A stretch of DNA of 64,000 bases from Morella rubra (GCA_003952965.2 CM025855.1:18965638-19029637); one strand, 5' to 3'; shown: positions 1-11,249, counted from the stretch's first letter. Notes: generated by a model not told the origin, from the letters alone. Program-made: numbers and translations.

Positions 1-215
1 GGTGAGATAACATGATACTATCCCAAAGGAAGAGGAAGTGGGATGCACAACCCTGATTCTGAGGGTTACACAGAGTGTATGCAGAGACACCTCATCTAGA
101 AGACCAGTGAATGACAGAGATATGAATTGGGGATATGGGCATCTCATTTCTGCATTACATGTGCACTTTCCTTTCACTATTTGCTCTAGTTATTATATTC
201 TTTAAAAATTATTAT

Positions 216-593
216 GGGGAAAATATACTTTTCACCCACAAACTACCGGAGTAGTGACACATTGCACCCCAAACTACCATCTTTAAGACATTGCACCCTC
301 AAACTACCAATGTTATACACTTTGCACCCTAAACTACCCACTTTGACACATTACACCCTCCAACTACTAATATTAAACACTTTGCACCCTCCATTTGACA
401 ATAATACCCTTGAAAAATTAATGAATTGACAACAATATCTAAGGGCATTATCGTCATTTTAGTTTGAAAATTTGATAAAGGGTGCAAAGTGTTAAAAATT
501 GGTAGTTAGAGGGTGCAATGTGTCAAAATTGGTAGTTTAGGGTGCAAAGTGTAAAATATATGGTAGTTCATGGGTGAAAAGTGTATTTTCCCC
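216..593. mobile_element. Mutator-type MITE, 378 bp
   Basis: Terminal inverted repeats of about 32 bp begin GGGGAAAATA and end TATTTTCCCC, with the 9-bp target duplication AATTATTAT at 207-215 and 594-602. The matching LTR in unit B (around 48240-48260) has a single uninterrupted copy of the target. A 9-bp duplication is typical of Mutator elements. The interior consists of several diverged repeats of a unit around ACTTTGCACCC followed by AAACTACC, in opposite orientations in the two halves. It has no coding capacity. Confidence 0.88.
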
Positions 594-756
594 AATTATT
601 ATTCTTTATTTGTTTCTATTTATATATGTGTCATTTTCCCCTTCACTAACCTTACTCAGTCCTAATGACTCATTCCGTTTCTTTTCTTTGATGCATGTAC
701 ATTATAAAAAACTAGTAATCGTAGGTTACCAGACACTAGACTTGGACCCATACATT

Positions 757-995
757 ATGGTTATGCATTTCAGGGTGTGGGTCTCAGACACTTATGAGAT
801 ATTAGTAGAGCATTCCCACCCCTGGTACCTAAAGAACCCACCTGCACCAGAGCCCGTAGACTTTGGTTGGTGGACGCACTGGTTGAGCCGATAATTCCTT
901 TTTAAACACCATCGGTTGCTCCGGTGAACCCTAGTTAGACAAAGCCAAGAGATGGCATTGTGGATTTGATAGGTGGAGATGATGATGAGCAGTAG
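757..995 (+). other. Coding-like block inside gypsy LTR (unit A copy)
   Basis: Reading from the ATG at 757 gives a peptide containing HPWYLKNPPAPEPVDFGWW. In another frame, close to the end at 995, it gives DGIVDLIGGDDDEQ before a stop. The unit B LTR (48426-48660) and the related solo LTR (42755-42975) show the same order of motifs: WYLK, PP, DFG, then IVDLTS or IIDLTS followed by acidic residues. This copy is frameshifted. No function is known to me. It could be a short LTR-encoded peptide or chance conservation of a regulatory region. Confidence 0.4.
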
Positions 996-1326
996 CATTT
1001 TCTCTATTTTCCTTATTGTAGTATGTGATAGTTTTTCTTGAACTTTTAAAGCTCCAGTTAGTTGTAATTATCATGGATAGATAGGCTACTGTGAGCTATA
1101 GTGTTGCTCACACTTTTGTGTTCATAGCCACATTTGTTATGTCCTCGTGAAGGTCACTTTTTATACTCCGTGATATGAAATTTTGTTTTTAACTATCTTT
1201 TACGAGTTTTTCCCGTCTCATTCCCTCTTTCTTCCAATTAGCATTATATTGTGTAGTTATTTGCAAATCGAATTAAAATTATAAACTTTACCTTTAAAGT
1301 TAATTATTTCCAAAACCTTATACGAG

Positions 1327-2351
1327 TAAGGGTGAGAATTTTATCCGGTTGGTACCAAAAATTTCGGTTTCGATTCCCAGTACCAGTTCCGGCCTATTCC
1401 AGTACTAGAATTGGATTCCAAATATAGAAAATTTTGGAACATGATATGGAACCAAAAATTCCAGCGAAAATGCAGAAATTTTCGGTTTCGGCATTTTTAA
1501 AACAAAAAAACATTTGAGCCCTATTTTTTTTAAAAAAAATAGGTAAGCTGGGTCGTTTTGATCCAGGTCACGAGAGGAGACTAATCACTTCAGTCTCTCT
1601 TCTTCTTCTTCTTCTTCAAAACAACCCAGCCTCCAATGCCGCTGCACCCAGCCAGCCAACCCCCCACCCTCCCACCTCTGTCTGTCATCCCTCTCTTTCT
1701 CACTCTCTCTCTCAGCTTTCTCCCTCCCAAAACATCTCTCTCTCTCCTTCTCTGTCGTGGGTTGTTGTAAAACACTCAAATAATCTCAGAGGTTGTTGTT
1801 CTTGTTGTTTTAGTCGTGTATAGTTGGTATCTGCATGATTTTTGAAGAAACGAAACGGTGGGAAATGCAGCGTGAAGCGGTTTTCTTCTCGAGCATTTTC
1901 TATCGTTGGGCTGTCACCTATTGAAGGTTAATCCCTTGTTGATCTTACCAAGTTGATCCTGAATGTGGATCATATTTCACGGGGATCCACAACATAAGTG
2001 AATACTTCCCACCTGATTTAGGTTATGTAGGGATGTCACCAATTTGGCCAAATGAGGAATTTTGATTGTGATGGTTAGTGCTTTATCCCCATTCATGCAT
2101 TTTTTTTCTCTTTCTCTCCCTCGACTTTAACTTTGTTTGGTTTGAATAAAGTAAGTTTGGGTTGGATATGATTATTTCATGGAATGATGTTGTTGATGAG
2201 TTTTGAGTTGGATGTGTAACATGTGATTGATAAAATGCCACATAAAGATGTTGTAAAAATGGGAGGTAATGGCTATGCTGAAAATGGGGGATAATGAAAC
2301 CGGAACCGGAATGGGCCACTCTGTCTCCATCCGTTTCGGTACTCACCCTTA
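1327..2351. mobile_element. Non-autonomous hAT element, 1.03 kb
   Basis: The ends are TAAGGGTGAG and CTCACCCTTA, flanked by the 8-bp duplication TATACGAG (1319-1326) and TATACGGG (2352-2359; 7 of 8 match). Unit B has the uninterrupted target at about 48982. An 8-bp duplication and short TIRs of this type are characteristic of hAT elements. Subterminal sequence has GGTACC/GGAACCGG-type repeats in both orientations. The core (about 1585-1850) is CT-rich and looks like a plant 5' leader rather than transposase. No hAT transposase reading frame is present. Confidence 0.85.
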
Positions 2352-2516
2352 TATACGGGTAATTGAAGCTTTCAATAAGATTTTCGCTATTCTTTTCGAA
2401 TGGCATTTTAGTTTTTGGGCACTAGGACAGTTTAGGCGTCATAACTCCGCTTTATTTATGCATTCTATTGCAATAAAGAGAACTTGGGAGTTAGTACAAG
2501 TACAGGGAGTGACAGT

Positions 2517-2531
2517 TTGTATCAGAGCATG
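2517..2531 (+). other. Primer-binding site of gypsy unit A
   Basis: The sequence TTGTATCAGAGCATGG starts two bases after the LTR end. It matches the plant initiator-tRNA-Met complement (canonical TGGTATCAGAGC) with one change. The unit B counterpart is at 49148. Confidence 0.75.
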
Positions 2532-2597
2532 GTTAGGATTAAATCTTTGTGTCACTTGGGTACTCAGACTTTCTCTATTTTGTCGTCTTAATGATAT

Positions 2598-3352
2598 TAT
2601 GCCCTTTAGGAATATTATGGTAGTGAATGATGGAAACGAGAGTCAAAACTGGGAAAGGGGTCAACCTAACTCGGGATTATACACTAAGGGGATACTTTAG
2701 AATTTGGCGAAATTTATGGCCCAACAGATGAACCAGGCCAACAATCGAGTTGAAAGGAGAAGTCGTGGTTGTCATTTTGACCAGTTCAATTGACAACATC
2801 CTATTTGTTTCATGGTAAATTCAACCCTGTGACAGCGGAGAACTGGATTTTGGATATTGGTGAGTTGTGTAGAGTTTTAGAGTGCACAGATGAGCATAAA
2901 GTATTTTATGCTGCCTATAAGCTATCAAAGGAGGCTAAGAGGTGATGGATATCTAGAAGTGCGCTATTGGAGCAAAAATTACAAGGAGCACAGATTACGT
3001 GGACGAGATTCAAAATGGAGTTTCTAACTTGGCATTTTCCACGCTCAGCGAGAGATGCAAAGGTGAGGGAGTTTGCCAGTTTAGTACAAGGGTTGATGTC
3101 AATAGAGGAATATGTAGATAAATTTATGGAGTTGTTGCAATTTGCTCCTCACTTAATACTAGATGAGGAGAAGAAGGCGAGGAAATTCGGGAAGGGTTAC
3201 ACCCCCGAATTTTCAACCAAATTTGTAGCCATAACTTTGGGAATCTGGCAGAGCTAGTGGAAGGGTTACACCCTCAAATTTTCAACCAAATTTGTAGCCA
3301 TAACTTTAGGAATCTGGCGGAGCTATTGGAGTGCACTGCAATAATAGAGCAT
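2598..3352 (+). pseudogene. Ty3/gypsy gag, N-terminal and core part (unit A)
   Basis: Gag packages element RNA into virus-like particles. The reading frame opens at the ATG at 2598, a region that matches the first gag residues of unit B at 49228. It then runs through the retrotransposon gag core, with WTRFKMEFLTWHFP at about 2998-3040 and EFASLVQGLMSIEEYVDKF at about 3067-3125. Several stops break it (for example at 2698 and 2944). A segment near 3190-3320 is locally duplicated, with the phrase around GGGTTACACCC appearing twice. The solo LTR inserted at 3358 splits it from the zinc-knuckle part. Not functional. Confidence 0.82.
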
Positions 3353-3357
3353 AGTAT

Positions 3358-4626
3358 TGTTGGATCGCGAGGTCGCAACTGAAAGGATAGTTGAATCAAA
3401 GCATCCCAAGCATTCTGCCTCCTTCATATCCACGCACACAGTTTTGAGAGAGATTTTAGAGAGAGAAATTCTAGAGAGAGAAACTCTCACTTGTAAAAAT
3501 GAATTCACTTTCTCAAATGAGTTTCTGAGCTATTTATAATGGCTGGCTCAGAACTCAACTGTGCTATAGCGTGGGATCTTTAGGGATCTCAAATCTCGGC
3601 CGTAGGATCATCATGAAAAACTCTTTTTCATTAAACTCCCTTATATTCTGTAATCCGAATTTATGGGCTTCTACAAATTGTGATCATGTCCATTAACATA
3701 TCACAATTGACCCCCGAGATAATGAGATTGTTTTTGTGAAATCCCTTTTGCTAACAATTATATGCTTATTTATCCTTCCACCATACTATATTCCACATGA
3801 GCTAATAGGACTGGAATAATATCACTGATTAAGTTCCTAGCTCATATAATTCTTAATTCTCATCTGTATCTAGTTGGACTTCCAAAAGTTTCCAAAATAT
3901 TTTCGCAAATATTTACTTCATATATTAATAAGTAAAAACGTGAAAACACTTTTCACAAAATCTCGCTGCGCAACTTTTTATTGAGTCCAACAATATACAG
4001 ACATAATGAATATATTGCCTCATCAAGAGACTGGTGATTCCATATTAAGCAATTATACAAATTCACTTACTATGCACAAGGCCTAACATTATCTGGAATA
4101 TTTGATCTGCGAAGATCATCACCAAATGATTCAGTCAAAGCACAAGCACACAACAAGCAAACCTGCATAACTCTCTCAGGTCTAAGGACAACATAAGCTA
4201 ATTGTGCTGAATACCATTCTCTACATCAGTGATCGTTTCCAGAAGGTATTCATATTTGATCCAGTTCAGTGCATGTACTCTTACATTGCACCCACTCGTT
4301 TGCTTAAGGTCACCACCTCAATGACGGAGTCCATCATTCTATCTTATAGAGGCACAACGAGTGTAGACCTATTTGTACATTATCATGTATCTCGTCTAGA
4401 ACAAAGTGAGTCAACAAGGATCCAAAAATCATACTCCCTGCCTCCGATTCATTAATCATTGACTGACTTTTCTACAATATTGCTCAACAATATGACATCT
4501 AATGTCATTATAATATGACTCTTATGTCATTGCATGTACCCAAAATAATATACAAGTGATTAATCAATAATAATAATTATCTCATAATTATGCAAAATGA
4601 TTAGTTTTGAGGGCATACATCTAACA
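3358..4626 (-). mobile_element. Solo LTR, copia-like, 1269 bp
   Basis: It is bounded by TGTTGG at the left and CTAACA at the right, with the 5-bp duplication AGTAT at 3353-3357 and 4627-4631. It sits inside gag, and unit B shows the empty site at 49910-49930. The right end read in reverse is close to TGTTGGAAATATGCCCTC, a start common in Ty1/copia LTRs, which suggests minus orientation. The same LTR family makes up 4859-20265. There is no PBS or internal region, so it is an LTR-LTR recombination product. Confidence 0.87.
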
Positions 4627-4631
4627 AGTAT

Positions 4632-4853
4632 TCAGAGGAATGCGGCCTTCTATGAACGACAGAAGAAGTCTCCTCCACAACAAGGAAGTAATTCACGAGA
4701 TCAACCCGAGATGAAGAAGTTTAATAATAACAATGGACAACGGAGAGGGTAAGGAGGTAACATGGTATTTAGGGGAAATTGAGGATTACCCTGTCCCCAC
4801 TGTAATAGATTTCATCTGGGGAATGAGTGTTGTACAGCGAATGGTACTTGCTA
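4632..4853 (+). pseudogene. Ty3/gypsy gag, C-terminal part before the second solo LTR
   Basis: This continues the gag of 2598-3352 after the solo LTR. The peptide around 4795-4853 carries the first part of a CCHC-type zinc knuckle (CPHCNRFHLGNECC). The reading resumes at 20271 with CGRLGYYACEC, beyond the second solo LTR. Unit B (49930-50160) has the same arrangement, but the knuckle start is replaced by an ACACAA-rich tract. Confidence 0.72.
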
Positions 4854-5149
4854 TGTTTTGTCACGTTCGCAGTAAAAATCTGGATCTTCGAAAACTAGTA
4901 GCTTGAGCATTCTGCTTCCTTCAGATCCACGCACACAGTTCTTGAGAGAGAAGTCAATAGAGAGTTTTTAGAGAGAAAATTAGTCTCGCGAAAAAATAAC
5001 TTCCTTCTCTTATCTTTTTTCATATTCTTCTTTTTTAATCAAAACCACATCTTATTCTACAAACACCAAACAATACAAAACATTAGGGTGGATCAGTCCC
5101 AGCATACACCTAAGGTAACTCAAGAAAATGCTCACTACTACGGGGGTTG

Positions 5150-6193
5150 CTGCCAGAACTAAACTCGGTAGCGGCCTAACGAGCTAGGTGGTGCACAACC
5201 TCATTTGTATCTCTAATAATATGTACAGCTTTCCAACTCTCCATTTGATTGCATACCACAACAATTTCAAAAATCAAACTATGGATCCTTCATTCCGTTC
5301 TTTTAGGCCACATCTGAATAGCCTTGATCATCCATGCCGAATCCTCTTCCATAATGATGTCCCAAAACCCCATTTGCTTGGCAAACTCAACCCCTAATTT
5401 TGCTACTGCAGCATCACCTTCTAATGGCTGGACTGCCTCAATCTTCACAAACGTGGAACCTTTCACCTCTCCTTGATGATCCCGAATAAGAGCTGCTATA
5501 ACAACAAACTGGTCACGAACTACCATATCCACATTAACCTTGACCTTCTCAGGAGGTAGAGGCTTCCATACACACTTCTCCTTTATCGATTGAATCTTAT
5601 TTTGCCAAGCTGTCCAGTGTTCCCAACTAAGCTTACATACCCGAGAAGCCAACTCCCTCATCCCACATTGCCTCCCTTCATGAACCATATGGTGTCTTGC
5701 CATCCATAACATATCAATCACATTAGCAGCAAAAATTTGGAATCGGTGTTGATCCTCCCACGCAATACCAATGAGCTTATGTGGATGGCACACTTTTTGA
5801 ACCCATTCCACTACCGTAACTGTGCTAAAACTCACAATGTTAATCTGCCCTGGGGATTCGCTCCAAATTGCACCACTAAAAGGGCAAAGCAGCAACAAAT
5901 GGTGGATGGTTTATGGATGTTCCCTACATAACGAACAACATACCTCATCAGCCCTATCACTGCAACATCCAATTCTCTCCACCACATACACCTTAGTCGG
6001 CAAAAGATCCCACACGACCTTCTAGATTAGTAGCTTGAGGCGCTCATGCACCAACAACTGCCATATGTCATGTTGTGCTGTTGCATTTAGCAAATTCGTC
6101 CTATCAACACATCGACCCACCAAGCATTTATGCACCAACTTCACAGTAAAATACCTGACGAGTCTAACGTCCAGAATACCTTATTCCTTATAC
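5150..6193 (-). pseudogene. LINE ORF2 C-terminal part: zf-RVT and RNase H
   Basis: Read on the minus strand from the CACTA junction, the peptide shows a zf-RVT domain (TVKLVHKCLVG, then KVVWDLLPTKVYVVERIG and a Cys-rich stretch ending CSLCREHP) at about 6160-5930. An RNase H-like domain follows at about 5580-5150, with VKVNVDMVVRD, then GDAAVAKLGVEFA, then HIIRDTNEVVHHLA. The frame at the junction continues the peptide that ends at 15087, which proves that CACTA interrupted ORF2. A stop lies at 5290 with a frameshift nearby. Confidence 0.85.
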
Positions 6194-6860
6194 CACTACA
6201 AGAAATTTAGTTTTAGGTGACAAAATTTTAGGTGTCAAACCAAATTTTGTCACCTAAAGTGAGCTTTCTATGACAAAATATTAATTTCGTCACCCAAAAC
6301 CATCCAGGAATGCCAAAACCATTCGGACTGGCCAAAAACCCGTTCGGACGTATTTCTGGTGTGACAACATACACACGTCGCGAATGAGTGACGATAAAAA
6401 TCGTCACAAAAACAAAGGACCGTCTGGACGAACAAGAAACCCGTTTGGACTCGCTGCAGGGTGACAAATTCCAAATCGTCGTAATTGAGTGACAATTAGA
6501 ATCCTCACAATTTTTACACTCCCGTCCGGACTTGTTTTATATAACGTCCGAACGTACATCACCTAACGAATAATAATCGTTAGGATAGAGTGACAAATTA
6601 AAAATCGTCATGAACACTCTATTCAGTCCAGACGTTGTCAACAACATTCTAACAAAAAAATAATCACGTCCGGACGGGACAAAAATTTTTAGAACTGTAT
6701 AATCACTTCCGTGAATTGTGTGGTTCCACGTTGCAAAACTTCAGACCCGTGACATCGATACCATTCGGACCCATAAATAGCGTATGGACTGTATAAGTTC
6801 TAGAACCTTTTCGAATCGGGCATTTTAATGACGTTAAATTTGATAGGGCCACGTGCGAAC
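6194..6860. repeat. CACTA left subterminal repeats
   Basis: Two motif types alternate. Facing pairs of GTGAC and GTCAC boxes enclose 15-30 bp A/T-rich stretches (for example 6218-6253, 6388-6406, 6590-6612). CpG-rich palindromic 10-mers include CGTTCGGACG at 6341 and CGTCCGGACG at 6667, with many one-base variants. Subterminal repeats in En/Spm elements bind the TnpA-type protein; that role is inferred here. Confidence 0.75.
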
Positions 6861-6899
6861 TCGAATCTACAGAGTTCGGACGGGTACTGGGCACATTAA

Positions 6900-7672
6900 A
6901 ACCGCCAGACTTTGTCAAAATCACAAACTCACTCACTTCTCTCAAACTCTTCTCTCGAACGTTTTCACTATCCATTTGAGATCTCTCAAGGAACTTCAGG
7001 TAAAACTTTCTTTATGAATTTGCTTCTCAATTTCATGCATTTCGATTAAATACCGTCCCTTGTTTAGTTTGTTGTGTTGTTTGTGTCTATCAAATTAGGT
7101 TGTTTTGCTGGTGTTCATCGAAACACATTCGGACGTCTTTTTACACGTCCGAAAGTTTTCTTAAACGTCCGGACGTTATGTCATTGTACGTTCGGACGCT
7201 CTAAAATTTAAACGACGCAGTTTGATGTTTGTGCGAACAGTTTATGCTGATGTTCGGATGATTTTTGCTAGGTTCACCATGGAACGCTCTGGGAGAAGTA
7301 TCACAATGTCGAGGGACAAACAGAGCGACCAGCTTGGGCAGACACCTATTTAGCGGAGTTAAACGAGAGTATTCGGGCGATAGTGCAGCCGACGCATTCG
7401 TTGTGCATGGAGCTCCAATGTTGCTTGATCGGTCTGGAGACCAAACTTGCTCTAACGGATAGGCTATAACGGAAGAGTTGAATATTATGCGGATGGAAAT
7501 AATAAGGATTAGAGAACAATTGTCTCAGTTGTCCCAGTCTGTCCATACCGTTTCGGTACAACTGCAGACACTCGCCAGACGGGTGGATAATATGGAGGAG
7601 CATTTGGCGCATGTTCGTGATGCCTTCGGACAAGATTTGGATGAGCCAGAGGCAGCTCGTGATTTGGACTAG
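6900..7672 (+). pseudogene. CACTA transcription unit 1: core-deleted PF20167-like protein
   Basis: A leader exon ends at a CAG|GTAAAA donor (7000). The acceptor GCTAG at 7271 is followed by ATG at 7279. The frame reads MERSGRSITMSRDKQSDQLG, hits a stop, and resumes in other frames as AELNESIRAIVQPTHSL and a coiled-coil-like C-terminus ending VDNMEEHLAHVRDAFG before a stop at 7672. The C-terminal part (VQPTHSL, then GLETKLA, then EEHLAHVRDA) parallels unit 2 (PTHCM, then ALEQKVA, then EEHLRHVRHV). The roughly 300-residue PF20167-like core of unit 2 is missing, so this looks like an internally deleted paralogue. Two frame breaks are present. Confidence 0.6.
7128..7200. repeat. CpG palindrome cluster inside unit 1 intron
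   Basis: CGTCCGGACG at 7166 and CGTTCGGACG at 7189, with diverged copies at about 7129 and 7146. They are the same motif as in the subterminal arrays but lie in the intron of transcription unit 1. Confidence 0.7.
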
Positions 7673-8159
7673 TCTTTTATTTATGCTTTATCACTATTAT
7701 TTATTTATCGTTTGAAGGACCATTTCTGGATTGTACTAGACATTATGATTGTCTTTTTCGTTCAGTATTTGGATTACTTTTGGTATTTTATATTAATTAT
7801 GTTTTTTCACTAAATTAAATTTATTACAATTTAAACGATAATTAGTAAAATTAAATGGGTGATTAAACTAACGGAACGGTTAGTGTAATTAGATTGTAAC
7901 GGTTAGAGTAATTAGCTTGCAATTACAATTAAATTGGTGATTAGTTATAACGGATATTTAATATAAAAGTATGCCTAACTATATATATATATTTTTTATG
8001 TATTCAAAATAAATAAATTAAGTTAAATATTTGCACCAAAATACATTGCGTTAAATTGAATGAAATAAATTAAATTATTTACGTAAATTAAATCATTTAA
8101 ATAAATTAGGTTTTGTGAAGTAAAGTAAATTTAGTGAATTTAACATGCAAAATAAATCT

Positions 8160-8560
8160 GCTAGACGTTCGGACGGTGTCTAAGAGAGTCCGGACTCCCA
8201 TATCGTAATTGAGAGTAAATGAGGTAGGCGTTGGAACGGTTTAGGCACCGTCGCATGGCGTACACGTGTTTACGTTATATGAAAGTTGAAAATGGCTGTC
8301 ACCGTCCGCACGAGTTATAGACGTCCGAATGATATTCGCCGTTTATTCAGCCAAACGTGCGCTTCCACGTCGTGTAAATTTAGTGGAACGACATTCGCAC
8401 GCCATAATAAAACGTCTGGATGTATTTATTGTGCCGAACGGTTTTAAACGGTTTAAATTTTGGCATTTAATACGAAGTACGTTGATTGGGCCACGTGTGC
8501 AGAAAAGAGTCCAGACGGCATGTTTGGTGTCCGGACGCTAGCGACGCATTTTCATAAGTT
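8160..8560. repeat. Internal CpG palindrome array upstream of unit 2
   Basis: CGTTCGGACG at 8166 is followed by numerous variants (GAGTCCGGACTC, CGTCCGCACG, CGTCCGAATG, CGTCTGGATG) up to about 8540. The array lies just upstream of the unit 2 leader, as another does before unit 3, so it may be promoter sequence or a transposase-binding array. Confidence 0.7.
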
Positions 8561-8579
8561 GACAGTTCGTCATTTTCAC

Positions 8580-10461
8580 AAATACCGAACCGTTTCTCCT
8601 TAAAAAATCTCTCAAAACTCAAGTTTTTTCTTCACAAATCTTGACGAAATATCACTCTTTCGTGGATCTAATCACATCCAGGTATATTTTGCTTACTTTT
8701 AACAAGATTTTAATGGTAAAAATTTCATTTTTTTTATGCTTTTACGTATAGAATTTCAATTCCATTTTTTGCATAGTACATTGTGTTTTTTAATTGATTT
8801 TTACGTAGAAAGTGATTGTGTTAAGTGTTAGGATTGTTTTAAATGTATTAGTTTGTGTTTTGGTTGTATTTTTGGGCGTGTGGGGGAGGGGGAGGGATGC
8901 TGCCATGGCTGAGTTAACTCGGTCGTCCTCCAGAAAGCGTTCGGACACTTTATTTAGTCGTCCAGACACGTTATTTAGCCGTTTGGACTCGATGGTATAC
9001 ATTGTCGTTTTGATTGTGTTAACTCTTGTCGTTTTGATTGTGTCCCGGCACTTTTTCAATGCAGTCCGGACTATTTAATGTTAAATTTAAATAGTTTTTT
9101 ATCTGCTTGAAGTTCAGACGGATATCCAAAGATGTCCAAACGGTTATCTAAAGCTGTTTGGATGCTGTTATTTTGGTTCGGATGTATCTCTAACCGCGCG
9201 ATCGCTGTTTTGTGTAGATTCTGAAAAAATGAGTAAGCGTTCACATACCAGTAGTCAGGCTGATGACAAGTAATCTTCCGCTTGAACTTTAATGGTGGAG
9301 CAGCATACAACGATCATTATGTCTCGCTCGATTGTTGTCGAGCGGGATATCAAGTTGGCAGACTTTAACGATCTCACATTTGAGGGTCGGACGCTTCCGG
9401 AGGTGGTGGAGGGGTTAGGTTGGCTTCCGTTAATCCACAGGACCGGCTATGCGTCAAAGAATATGGTGCGGGAGTTTTATTGCTCTATATTACGGGCGAG
9501 GGACCTCGAGGAGCCTAGTATGGAGCTCACTGTCCGTAACGTTCTGATCATATTCTCGCCCGACGAGCTGGCGAATTTCTTGGGGTACGAGAGAGATTTG
9601 ATGGCGTTCCCAAACTGCCAATGAGCGAGGAGGCCGGCCTACTAAGGCCGAGGTATTCCAGACCATGCTGGGCAATGATACAACGATTTTGGAGGGATCC
9701 TTTATGGTACACAGGCAGCTGCTTCCGTTTTGGCGGATCATGCATCTGATCCTATGCTCCTGCATCGACCCGAAGAAGCACACCACAGAGCTGTCTTATA
9801 GTCGGGCCGAGTTCCTGTACCTGGCAGTTGTACGGGGGCTACCTGTTGATATAGCATCATACATCTACCTGTCCATTCGTGCAGAGGCCTTGAAGACTGA
9901 TGCTACGATTTCATTGCCGCATGGGATTCTTCTGACCTAGTTCCTGCACGCCATGATGGTACCCAAGAGTGGTGACGAGCTGAGGGCGCTTCCACTTGGG
10001 TCGATCAACAAGACCACGCTCTCCAAATCGATTGCCCAGACACGCCGAGCGCTGTAAGCCACTCGGATTGCTAGAGTAAGACGACAGGAGCAGCCTGAGG
10101 AGGCAATAGAGGGGGAGGATCCTGGGTAGAGCTCGACTCAGGGACTTGGGGCACAGCGGCCGAGTTGGATGGACGAAATGATGACGAGCTGTCTCAGCGG
10201 ATGGAATCGGTCTTGTAGCCCACCCATTGCATGGTCAGTGATATTAGTCGTCGTTTGACGGCTTTGGAGCAGAAGGTCGCCAACATGGACGTTGGGTGGA
10301 AGAAGGAGGTCGTTGTGCTTAAAGTGGTTCTGAAGGGTGTTGCAATCGGTGCGGAGCTCTTTCCCTTGACTGAGCGGGTCGTGCTGATAGAGGAGCACCT
10401 TCGTCACGTCCGTCACGTTCTAAAACTCATGGATGAAGATGATGATGATGATGAGCATTAG
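8580..10461 (+). pseudogene. CACTA transcription unit 2: PF20167-like plant transposon protein
   Basis: A leader exon ends at a CCAG|GTATAT donor (8682). An acceptor at 9217 precedes ATG at 9229, which begins MSKRSHTSSQADDK and then stops. A +1 frame carries on with RLNFNGGAAYNDHYV. From 9325 the frame reads SIVVERDIKLADFNDLTFEG, GWLPLIHRTGYASKNMVREF and PDELANFLGYERDL. After another shift it reads LLPFWRIMHLILCSCIDPKK, LSYSRAEFLYLAVVRGLPVD and LPHGILLT. This order resembles the putative plant transposon protein domain (PF20167, Transposase_32, named from memory). The C-terminus (10231-10461) is coiled-coil-like and ends in an acidic run of Asp. At least four frame breaks make it non-functional as read. 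Confidence 0.68.
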
Positions 10462-10799
10462 TCAACATTTATTTACTTTTATTGTCACGTTTATTTTTTT
10501 ATTATGTTTTGAGGACATTTACTTTTATATTATGTTTTGTGGACATGTATTGATTTTATTTGATGTTTTTGTTCATATTATGTTTTGACGATACTTGATA
10601 TATTTATGTCATCTCAGTTATGTTATCTGTATTTATTAGAACTTAATACAATATGTTAATTAATGTTACGTTTCTAATTTTAGTACACTCATCCAAAAAA
10701 GTATTGATATTAGAACTTAATCCACTTAAGATTATTTACATTATTAACTAACTTTGGTTATTTCAAAACTTGCTAATAAAGTTAACTAAAAAATGAAAA

Positions 10800-11230
10800 A
10801 AAATATTAAAACCGTCCAAAACCGTTCGGACGTTAATGTCTTCGGCCGGGTTGTTTAATGTAATGCTCGAACGGTGTCGTATTATACAAAACAAACCGTC
10901 CGAACACTTTTTTATACGGTCGGGACGCTTAAAAATTGAACACCGTTCGGACTCTTTGTTATAACATGTTATCATCTTGGTATTTCCTAAACAGTCTGTG
11001 TGATGTAAGGGAGTGTTCGGACGGTATTTATACCGTCCGAACGTCTATGTTAATGAGCGTACGCTGTCGTTTGAGAATTACTAAAACGGTGTGTTGAAAT
11101 GTAAGACGGAGTTCGGACGGAAAAATCGAGGTGCGGACGCTTATGAAATTTTGGCGGCATGAATTCCCTCGAAAACTAATACACGTATGCGTCCGAACTT
11201 GCTTTGATGTGTCCGAACAGTATTCAAGCG
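10800..11230. repeat. Internal CpG palindrome array upstream of unit 3
   Basis: CGTTCGGACG at 10823 and CGTCCGAACG at 11034 (facing the GTTCGGACGG at 11014 across a perfect small stem), with variants through 11215. It lies immediately before the leader of transcription unit 3. Unlike the terminal arrays it lacks GTGAC/GTCAC pairs. Confidence 0.7.
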
Positions 11231-11249
11231 TATGAAAGTGACAGAATCG

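Larger units (their letters stand above)
1..2514 (+). mobile_element. Ty3/gypsy unit A, 5' LTR (left end outside window)
   Basis: This is the right part of a long terminal repeat. It matches 48040-49145 over its whole non-inserted length, including the stretch around 20-200 (48060-48240) and the end at 2360-2514. The LTR ends in GTGACA at 2514 and is followed after two bases by a primer-binding-site-like sequence, so the orientation is plus. The repeat is interrupted by a MITE (216-593) and a hAT element (1327-2351), both absent from the unit B copy. The family is also present as the solo LTR at 39581-43517. The assignment to Ty3/gypsy rests on the gag and protease that follow. Confidence 0.82.

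Noticed and set aside
1585-1779. Minus-strand basic/acidic frames rich in Glu and Arg
   Set aside because: They arise from the CT-rich core of the hAT element and are low-complexity only.
8812-9078. Valine/leucine-rich frame in CACTA
   Set aside because: It lies in the intron of unit 2 and has no matching frame in unit 1.
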